Origin: Flavobacteriales bacterium | GTDB taxonomy: Bacteria; Bacteroidota; Bacteroidia; Flavobacteriales_D; Crocinitomicaceae | Direction of reading: 5' to 3' | Length of the DNA: 64,000 nucleotides | Assembly: GCA_947470515.1 (NCBI GenBank) | Contig: CANITF010000004.1 | Location: 62,001 to 126,000, forward strand | Shown here: piece by piece, positions 1 through 6,482 of the stretch | Layout: each line of letters begins with the position of its first letter | Numbering within the stretch: position 1 is the first letter of the stretch | The notes under the pieces: generated by a model | Told to the model about the DNA's origin: nothing | Databases searched by the model: none | Seen by the model: only the letters and a program-made list of their open reading frames with translations | Made by a program: the position numbers and the translations under genes

Positions 1-2581
1 TAAAACGGTCTAATTCTTCTTTGTCTTCTGATTCTGTTGGTTCAATCATTAACGTTCCAGCTACTGGGAAAGAAACAGTTGGAGCGTGGAAACCATAATC
101 GATTAATCGTTTTGCGATATCACCTGCTTCTACCTCAGAAGTTTTCTTGATCTCACGACAATCTAAAATTAGTTCGTGCGCTACAGTTCCGTTTTTACCT
201 GTATAAAGAATATCGTAATCACCTTTCAATGAAGCAGCGATATAATTTGCATTTAAAATTGCAATTTCAGTCGATTCTCTTAAACCTATTGCTCCAAGCA
301 TTTTGATGTAACCGAAAGAAATCAATAAAATCAATGCACTTCCATAAGGCGCAGAAGAAACTGCATGAATTGCTTGACTTCCACCAGCTTCTAGCATTTT
401 ACTTCCTGGTAGAAATGGCGCTAAATGTGCCGCAACACCAATTGGACCCATTCCAGGTCCTCCACCACCGTGAGGAATAGCGAATGTTTTGTGTAAGTTC
501 AAGTGACAAACGTCAGCACCAATGTTTCCTGGATTTGTTAACCCAACTTGTGCATTCATGTTAGCTCCGTCCATGTAAACTTGTCCACCATTGTCATGAA
601 TAATTGAAGTAATCTCGCGAATTCCTTCTTCATACACACCATGAGTTGAAGGATACGTTACCATCAATCCAGCTAACGTGTCTTTGTGTTCAATGGCAAC
701 ACGTGCCATTTCTGGAATATCAATATTTCCATTTTCATCACAACCAGTAACAACAACTTCAAATCCAGCCATAACAGCAGAAGCAGGGTTTGTACCGTGT
801 GCAGATGAAGGAATAATCATCACTTTTCTTTGGTGATCTCCACGTGATTCATGGTATGCTTTGATGACCATTAATCCTGCGTATTCGCCTTGTGCTCCAG
901 AGTTTGGCTGCAATGACATTGCTGCAAATCCAGTACATTCACACAAATCTTTTTCCAATTCACGGAACATTTCTTGGTATCCAGCTGCTTGATTCAAAGG
1001 AGCAAATGGATGCATGTTTGCAAACTGAGGATTGGTGATTGGCATTAATTCAGATGCTGCATTTAACTTCATTGTACATGAACCCAATGCAATCATGCTG
1101 TGAACCAATGAAAGATCTTTGTTTTCTAATCGCTTTAAATAACGCATCATCTTAGATTCAGAATGATGGCTGCTAAATGTCGGATGAGAAAAAACTGCGT
1201 CTGTTCTTAAAACACTTGCAGCTAAATTAAGTTTCGCATCTTGGCTAACTGTTCCAGCAGATTTTCCAGTTGCTTCAGCAAAAATCGAAAGAATTGTTTT
1301 TACATCTTCTATCGTATGCGGCTCACCAAAACTGATTGTTAATTCTGAAGCATTCACATAATTGAAATTCATTTTATGCGCAACTGCTGCTGTTTCAATC
1401 GCAGTTGTATTTAAACCTTTAACCCAAATTGTATCGAAGTAATTAGCTGAACCAATTTCGATTCCCATTGCTTTCAATCCATCTGCAGTTTTAGCCGCTA
1501 ATGAATGAACGTTTAATGCGATTTCGCGCATTCCAACCGGACCGTGATAAACAGCATACATACTTGCCATAACAGCTAATAAAGCTTGAGCTGTACAAAT
1601 ATTTGAAGTTGCTTTGTCTCTTTTGATATGTTGTTCACGCGTTTGAAGCGCCATTCTCAAAGCCATATTGTCATCAGCATCTTTCGATACACCGATGATA
1701 CGACCCGGAATATTTCTTTTGTAATCTTCTTTCACGGCAAAATAAGCAGCGTGAGGTCCACCAGAACCCATTGGCACACCAAATCGTTGAGAAGTTCCAA
1801 ATACACAATCAGCTCCTAGCGAACCAGGAGAATTTAAAAGAACCAATGAAAGAATATCTGCTGCTACAGCAACTTGAATTCCTAAGTCTTTTGATTTTGT
1901 AATGAATGATTTAATATCAGTTATTGTTCCGTTTGCGTCTGGATATTGAACTAAAGAAGCAAAGAACGTAGTATCAAGATTATGCGTTTCTGCATTTCCG
2001 ATAACTAATTCAATTCCCAAATTTTTTGCACGACCTTCAACTACATCAATTGTTTGAAGAAAAGCAGTATCAGCGATAAAGAATTTGTTTCTTCCTTCCT
2101 TTACATCGTTTCTTGAACGAGAATTCCAAAACATAATCATTGCCTCAGCAGCAGCAGTGCCTTCATCTAATAGAGAAGCATTTGCGATTTCCATTCCAGT
2201 TAATTCTAGAATCATTGTTTGAAAATTCAGCAATGCTTCCAAACGACCTTGAGAAATCTCAGCTTGGTAAGGCGTATAAGCTGTGTACCATCCTGGATTT
2301 TCTAATACATTTCTTAAAATAACAGAAGGCACAATTGTTTCATTGTATCCTAAACCAATGAAGGATTTAAAAACTTGGTTTTTATTACCAATGTTTGTAA
2401 CATAATTCAGATATTCTTGTTCGCTCATTGCATCTGTTATGCGCAATTCACGGTTTAAACGGATATGTGAAGGGATTGTTTTATCTACTAATTCGGCAAC
2501 AGTTTGAAAACCGATTTTGGCTAACATTGCTGTTTTTTCAGCTTCGTTAGGACCAATGTGACGCTTTGAGAATACGCTCAT
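1..2581 (-). CDS. gcvP: Glycine dehydrogenase (aminomethyl-transferring), P protein; 3' end outside window
   Basis: PLP-dependent P protein of the cytoplasmic glycine cleavage system; it decarboxylates glycine and passes the aminomethyl group to the lipoyl arm of GcvH. About 860 N-terminal residues of a family usually near 950-960 aa are present; the C-terminus runs off the left edge. The start MSVFSKRHIGPNE is typical, with the two-lobe P-protein layout following. The cofactor site is the HLNLHKTF segment, where the Schiff-base lysine is residue 698 by my count, followed by the glycine-rich IPHGGGGPG loop. A perfect -7 element lies just upstream, giving a leader of roughly 20 nt. No gcvT or gcvH is visible here, so the system's genes are dispersed or lie further left. 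Confidence 0.97.
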   Translation of the reverse strand, partial: MSVFSKRHIGPNEAEKTAMLAKIGFQTVAELVDKTIPSHIRLNRELRITDAMSEQEYLNYVTNIGNKNQVFKSFIGLGYNETIVPSVILRNVLENPGWYTAYTPYQAEISQGRLEALLNFQTMILELTGMEIANASLLDEGTAAAEAMIMFWNSRSRNDVKEGRNKFFIADTAFLQTIDVVEGRAKNLGIELVIGNAETHNLDTTFFASLVQYPDANGTITDIKSFITKSKDLGIQVAVAADILSLVLLNSPGSLGADCVFGTSQRFGVPMGSGGPHAAYFAVKEDYKRNIPGRIIGVSKDADDNMALRMALQTREQHIKRDKATSNICTAQALLAVMASMYAVYHGPVGMREIALNVHSLAAKTADGLKAMGIEIGSANYFDTIWVKGLNTTAIETAAVAHKMNFNYVNASELTISFGEPHTIEDVKTILSIFAEATGKSAGTVSQDAKLNLAASVLRTDAVFSHPTFSSHHSESKMMRYLKRLENKDLSLVHSMIALGSCTMKLNAASELMPITNPQFANMHPFAPLNQAAGYQEMFRELEKDLCECTGFAAMSLQPNSGAQGEYAGLMVIKAYHESRGDHQRKVMIIPSSAHGTNPASAVMAGFEVVVTGCDENGNIDIPEMARVAIEHKDTLAGLMVTYPSTHGVYEEGIREITSIIHDNGGQVYMDGANMNAQVGLTNPGNIGADVCHLNLHKTFAIPHGGGGPGMGPIGVAAHLAPFLPGSKMLEAGGSQAIHAVSSAPYGSALILLISFGYIKMLGAIGLRESTEIAILNANYIAASLKGDYDILYTGKNGTVAHELILDCREIKKTSEVEAGDIAKRLIDYGFHAPTVSFPVAGTLMIEPTESEDKEELDRF

Positions 2582-2604
2582 ATTTTGTAGTTTTATTTGA
2601 GGGA

Positions 2605-2612
2605 CAAATATA
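2605..2612 (-). promoter_or_regulatory. -7 promoter element of gcvP
   Basis: Reads TATATTTG on the minus strand, a perfect match to the Bacteroidota -7 consensus TAnnTTTG. No clear -33 TTG at the usual 19-nt spacing. The predicted leader is about 20 nt, too short for a glycine riboswitch. Confidence 0.55.
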
Positions 2613-2767
2613 CGTTAGATGGATGTATTAATTAATGATTAATGTGTGAAATTTTTGGATTGATGCTTCATTTTATCAACCGTTCAATTCAATTATTTAA
2701 AATAACTTTACCCACCATGATTAAAACAAGTGATTTTACATTTTGTTTTAGATTAAGTTGAAAATTG

Positions 2768-3082
2768 ATGAATGACAAAAGGTATGATGAATTAGATGTG
2801 TTAAGAGGTTTTGCAGCGCTGTTCGTCCTTTTTTTTCATCTCACATTATTTCGTAATGAAGCTAAATATGGTTTTCAACTTGGGATAACCGGTGTTGATT
2901 TGTTTTTTATGATCAGTGGTTTTGTTATTCTTATGAGCATTGAAAAAAGTAAAAATGCGAATCTCTTCTTTCTATTTCGATGCATCCGACTCTATCCTAT
3001 TTATTGGATTATAGCAACATTTACTTTTTTGTTATTTTTTGGATTGAATTTATTCAACATAACTCAATTTCAACATGTTTGA
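2768..3082 (+). pseudogene. Truncated acyltransferase-3 (OafA/YrhL-like) remnant
   Basis: Encodes about 104 residues matching the N-terminus of membrane acyltransferase-3 proteins: the opening Y-DELDVLRGFAAL, a first membrane helix with the FFHLTLF histidine, GVDLFFMISGFVI in helix two, and the RLYPIYW segment. Family members are usually 330-400 aa with about ten membrane helices, so at least two thirds is missing. The frame stops 33 nt inside the convergent end of pyruvate kinase, and nothing acyltransferase-like follows. The pyk end looks normal for its family, so the acyltransferase is the damaged partner, probably from a deletion or rearrangement. A TTG directly before the ATG could add one residue. 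A functional 104-aa protein is unlikely. Confidence 0.75.
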
Positions 3083-4468
3083 ACTTCCTAAATCTTCCAA
3101 AGGAATAGAGGCAATGTTTATAGCCAAATCGCCTGTTTTCAATAATCCTTGATGTTTCAATAAATATTTGATGTCAGCAATTGTGTGATCAGTACTAATT
3201 TGTTTGTCGTAATAAAATGCTTTTACACCCCAAATTAAATTCAATTGCGTCAAAATTTGTTTATTACTTGTAAAAACATAAATTGGTGCTTTGGGGCGTT
3301 GAGAAGCAATTTTGTATGCAGTATATCCAGAAAACGACATTGTTAAGATTGCGTCAGCTTCAACACGTTGAGATAAACGACATGCATTAAAACAGATAGA
3401 GTCTGAAATAAAACGTGCTTGTTTCTTATCAGGAATTTCTTCTTTGTTATAAATTCCATCAAATTTCTCCATTTCCATTACAATGTTTGACATGGTTTTG
3501 ATAACCTCTACCGGAAATTTTCCAACTGATGTTTCACCAGAAAGCATCACAGCATCGGCACCATCTAAAACAGCATTGGCAACGTCATTTACCTCTGCTC
3601 TAGTTGGAGAAATATTTGTAATCATGCTCTCCATCATTTGTGTTGCTACAATAATTGGCTTGGCATGAATGATACTTTTGTTAATCAACATTTTTTGAAT
3701 AATAGGCACATTTTGATATGGAATTTCAACACCAAGATCTCCACGAGCTACCATCAAACCATCACTTTCTTGAATGATATTATCTATATCTTCAATGGCT
3801 TCAGGCTTTTCAATTTTGGCAATGACTTTTGCTTTACCTTTTTTATCAAGGATAATATGTTTCAATTCGATAATATCCCTAGCAGAACGAACAAATGATA
3901 ACCCAATCCAATCAACATTTTTTTCTAATGCGAAATTCAAATCCTCCAAATCTTTTTCAGTTAAAGAAGGCATTGAAATACTAGTATTTGGGAAATTAAC
4001 ACCTTTTTTTGAAGAGAGGATTCCACCGTGAATAACTTTCGCTATGAATTCTTTTTTACCATCTGTACTGACTACTTCCAATGCAAGTTTACCATCATCT
4101 AATAATATGCGTTCACCTGCTTTCACATCTTGTGGTAATTTTGGATAATTGATAGAAAATCGTTGAGCAGTCCCTATAATTTTGTCCGTTACAATTGTAA
4201 CTTCTGTTCCATTGATTAACTCAACTCCGTTATTTTCCATTTCATTCGTACGAATTTTGGGACCTTGTAAATCTGCTAAAATCGCAACATTACAACCAGT
4301 TTCATCATTTAATTCGCGAATTGTTTTAATTACTGCAGAATGGTCTTCATACGAACCATGGCTAAAGTTCAAACGGCACACATTTACGCCAGCTTGAAAC
4401 ATTTGACGCAAGATTTCTTTATCACTTGACGCAGGCCCTAGGGTAGCTACTATTTTTGTTTTTTTCAT
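3050..4468 (-). CDS. pyk: Pyruvate kinase
   Basis: Converts phosphoenolpyruvate and ADP to pyruvate and ATP, the last step of glycolysis, in the cytoplasm. At 472 aa it is a usual bacterial length. The N-terminal KTKIVATLGPASS and the RLNFSHG motif of the active-site barrel are present, as are the family signature IAKIEKPEAIEDID followed by DGLMVARGDLGVEIP, and the MLSGETSVGKFP segment. The C-terminal regulatory domain closes with GSSNMLKL, typical of the family, so the gene looks intact. It follows the IPExxxDY-like gene by 33 bp and is probably cotranscribed with it. Its last 33 bases overlap the convergent acyltransferase remnant. Confidence 0.98.
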   Translation of the reverse strand: MKKTKIVATLGPASSDKEILRQMFQAGVNVCRLNFSHGSYEDHSAVIKTIRELNDETGCNVAILADLQGPKIRTNEMENNGVELINGTEVTIVTDKIIGTAQRFSINYPKLPQDVKAGERILLDDGKLALEVVSTDGKKEFIAKVIHGGILSSKKGVNFPNTSISMPSLTEKDLEDLNFALEKNVDWIGLSFVRSARDIIELKHIILDKKGKAKVIAKIEKPEAIEDIDNIIQESDGLMVARGDLGVEIPYQNVPIIQKMLINKSIIHAKPIIVATQMMESMITNISPTRAEVNDVANAVLDGADAVMLSGETSVGKFPVEVIKTMSNIVMEMEKFDGIYNKEEIPDKKQARFISDSICFNACRLSQRVEADAILTMSFSGYTAYKIASQRPKAPIYVFTSNKQILTQLNLIWGVKAFYYDKQISTDHTIADIKYLLKHQGLLKTGDLAINIASIPLEDLGSSNMLKLSYVE

Positions 4469-4501
4469 ATTTTTTAAAATCTAATTTTTTTCTGAATCCG
4501 T

Positions 4502-4933
4502 TTAATTAAAAACTAAATTCTCTGTAGAACTGAATTCTTCAGGATTGAAAATAAATACGCCTAAAATACTTGGTATTTCACGCAATTCAGACACCAAATC
4601 TTCCACGTCCCACTCATGATTTTCAAATAAAAATAAAAAGTAATCAATGGAAGGTTTTTCTGGAATTAAAAATTTCCCTTGGTTTTTATTTTTTATCAAA
4701 TAATATTCAATCAAGTTTTCAGGATCCTTGAATTCATACATGGAATGGTTAGAAAGTTGGACCCCTTTTTTTGAAGCAACCACATAATCTTCATCAACTT
4801 TGATTAATTGAATATTAATTTTTTCATTTAATCCCCAAGCCAAACGATAATCATTGTGATGAGAACAAATTCCAATCATCTCAAAATCATAGGTTTGATC
4901 AAATGTGAGTATATGCTTTTTAGGTTTAATCAT
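4502..4933 (-). CDS. IPExxxDY-family-like small protein
   Basis: A 143-aa soluble protein without signal peptide or membrane segment. It contains LIPEKPSIDYFLFLF at about residues 92-106, resembling the motif that names the Bacteroidota IPExxxDY family; here four residues separate IPE and DY rather than three. Genes of this family are commonly found directly upstream of pyk in Bacteroidota, and here it lies 33 bp upstream of pyk on the same strand, which supports the assignment. The biochemical function is unknown. A good -7 element (4952-4959) suggests that this gene leads the pyk transcript. The N-terminus and the ending IFNPEEFSSTENLVFN show no recognisable catalytic motif. Confidence 0.8.
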   Translation of the reverse strand: MIKPKKHILTFDQTYDFEMIGICSHHNDYRLAWGLNEKINIQLIKVDEDYVVASKKGVQLSNHSMYEFKDPENLIEYYLIKNKNQGKFLIPEKPSIDYFLFLFENHEWDVEDLVSELREIPSILGVFIFNPEEFSSTENLVFN

Positions 4934-4951
4934 TTCCTGTCAATTCTGCTG

Positions 4952-4959
4952 CAAAAATA
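4952..4959 (-). promoter_or_regulatory. -7 promoter element of the IPExxxDY-like/pyk operon
   Basis: TATTTTTG on the minus strand, matching TAnnTTTG, 18 nt before the ATG. No convincing -33 TTG at 19 nt. Confidence 0.45.
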
Positions 4960-5096
4960 AGAATTTTAATGGGTGTTAAGTTGCTTTTGTAAAATGAAAA
5001 TGGAAAGTTGATGTTTCCTTAACATGAAAAATGACAGTTGATTAAAAATGACTTAACCATGATTTTATCAAAGAAGATTTTTTCTTTAAATATTTA

Positions 5097-5126
5097 TTTG
5101 AATAGTTGAATATTTTAGTAATTTTA
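5097..5126 (+). promoter_or_regulatory. Probable promoter of the 52-aa membrane protein gene
   Basis: TTTG at 5097-5100 and TAATTTTA at 5119-5126 (one mismatch to TAnnTTTG) are separated by 18 nt. This lies 32 nt before the ATG of the small gene. The rest of 4934-5158 shows nothing else recognisable. Confidence 0.4.
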
Positions 5127-5158
5127 CAACCGTAATCAGACACTTAATAATAAAAAAG

Positions 5159-5317
5159 ATGAGCGTTTTCGGTATAGTTTTATTTCTTTTAATTGCTGGA
5201 ATGGCATTTTGGATGCTGTTATTTTTACTTGGATTTATCCTTCCTTATTGGATTGCATTGGGTGTTTTTGAAAAAATGCGTCCGAAAAGAATTTTCGAAG
5301 AAGAAGCGGAACATTAA
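5159..5317 (+). CDS. Small membrane protein, 52 aa, function unknown
   Basis: Starts MSVFGIVLF and encodes one long hydrophobic stretch (about residues 3-37, one or two tight membrane passes with a proline near residue 29), then a charged tail, FEKMRPKRIFEEEAEH. The promoter-like pair upstream and the strong terminator at 5341-5371 bracket it as a monocistronic unit, which supports it being a real gene despite its size. I do not recognise a family. The positive residues followed by an acidic tail suggest the C-terminus is cytoplasmic if positive-inside topology holds. Confidence 0.6.
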   Translation: MSVFGIVLFLLIAGMAFWMLLFLLGFILPYWIALGVFEKMRPKRIFEEEAEH

Positions 5318-5340
5318 TTTGTTCCTTTTTATATAGTGTG

Positions 5341-5371
5341 AAACGCCTTTAGTAATGAAGGCGTTTTTTTT
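5341..5371 (+). terminator. Rho-independent terminator after the 52-aa gene
   Basis: Perfect 9-bp stem (AAACGCCTT with AAGGCGTTT, 8-nt loop) followed by a run of T on the plus strand. Confidence 0.85.
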
Positions 5372-5400
5372 GTTGGGGTAAATTGCAATTCACCCCAACA
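5371..5400. repeat. Long inverted repeat between convergent genes
   Basis: TGTTGGGGT and ACCCCAACA flank the self-complementary AATTGCAATT, with a single A/C mismatch on each side of the centre. The flanking T run (left) and A run (right) can extend the stem further. It lies between a plus-strand terminator and the end of the minus-strand nuclease gene. The T and A runs are on the wrong sides for a standard terminator in either direction. Confidence 0.7.
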
Positions 5401-5409
5401 AAAAACTTC

Positions 5410-6411
5410 TTAATCATGTTGATAGCATTTGCCGCTTGAGTCTTTAGTTCTGCGTTTACAACGCAAGCCTTTTTGTGTGATTCCAGAACACTGAACAGCT
5501 GTCGATTCAGAAGAAGTTGAATTTCTATTTTGTCTTTTAATACTCCAATTCCAGCAAGAAACACACATGGAATTTTCCACTCTTTGCTCAGTTTTATCGG
5601 ATAAACTAGGGAAGAAATCTATTCCAGTAAAACGTTCAACACTATCTATTGAAACAGCATAATTCGATAATGAGCCTTTAGCTCCTTCATTTTTCATTAT
5701 AAAACCAATTGCTTTTGGACTTTTGCCGCTGTTGTCCAAAATTACTTTATAATAATAGTTTGGAACAGCAACGCTGTTGTGTCCAATTGTGCTCATTTCA
5801 CCCTTTAATACAGGACCTGTGACCACATAAACAGTTCCAAGTTCACCAGCCCAAAAGCGCACTTGTTCTTCCAATTTCTTCCAGATTCCACGATTGAAAC
5901 TCGGGTCTTGCGGACTCATATTGCTGTAATAAAAGGATTCTTCCATAGCCGTTGCCGACCATGACATGTCTCCCGCAGGAGCAAGATGCCCTCGGTCATA
6001 CCCTGATTTTTTGTAATCAGAATTATCTGCCGAATTGGATTTCACAGCACCGTCAACAATAAAACGATTGGTTCGATCATAGCGTTTTATGATCTCATCT
6101 GCTGTGAGTTCGTATGCTACCCATGAAGCTTGTTCATACGTTTCATTGTAGCAAAGTGTGTATGCAAAATGACGAACTATTGCATCACTTTTAGAAAATG
6201 CTGGCAGCTCTAATTGGTCGTAAATAAGCGGTTCTTGAGTCGTTGTTGTATCTTCAACATCAATCGGAATAGTTACGTGTTGTTCTTCATTTTGTGTCTC
6301 AGTGAATGCTGGTTCAACGTTCTTTTTTTCATGCGGCGTAGGTTTAAAACATACATAGATTACAATAACAAAAAGCAGGATACCAATAATTACAACATTA
6401 GATTTTTTCAT
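5410..6411 (-). CDS. Exported DNA/RNA non-specific endonuclease (NUC1 family) with Cys-rich C-terminal tail
   Basis: A 333-aa protein with an N-terminal hydrophobic anchor or signal (about residues 5-23) and a low-complexity linker. The catalytic domain carries SGYDRGHLAPAGDMSWS, where the DRGH histidine is the general base of this beta-beta-alpha-metal nuclease family, then the conserved YYSNMSPQDPSFNRGIWKKLE with the metal-binding asparagine. It probably degrades extracellular or periplasmic nucleic acid. After the nuclease comes CVSCW and a linker, then a 25-residue tail with three cysteines and a histidine (QCSGITQKGLRCKR ... GKCYQHD), likely a small zinc-binding motif as in DUF5763-type tails. 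The gene appears monocistronic. Substrate range and the tail's role are inferred. Confidence 0.88.
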   Translation of the reverse strand: MKKSNVVIIGILLFVIVIYVCFKPTPHEKKNVEPAFTETQNEEQHVTIPIDVEDTTTTQEPLIYDQLELPAFSKSDAIVRHFAYTLCYNETYEQASWVAYELTADEIIKRYDRTNRFIVDGAVKSNSADNSDYKKSGYDRGHLAPAGDMSWSATAMEESFYYSNMSPQDPSFNRGIWKKLEEQVRFWAGELGTVYVVTGPVLKGEMSTIGHNSVAVPNYYYKVILDNSGKSPKAIGFIMKNEGAKGSLSNYAVSIDSVERFTGIDFFPSLSDKTEQRVENSMCVSCWNWSIKRQNRNSTSSESTAVQCSGITQKGLRCKRRTKDSSGKCYQHD

Positions 6412-6482
6412 AATTCAGAATCTACTTGAAAAGTAAGAATTTTTAGCGAAAAAAAATCCCCTTTTTACTGGGGATTCAAATT

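Noticed and set aside
2582-2767. Glycine riboswitch before gcvP
   Set aside because: The -7 box at 2605-2612 leaves only about 20 nt of leader, and no conserved aptamer helices are seen.
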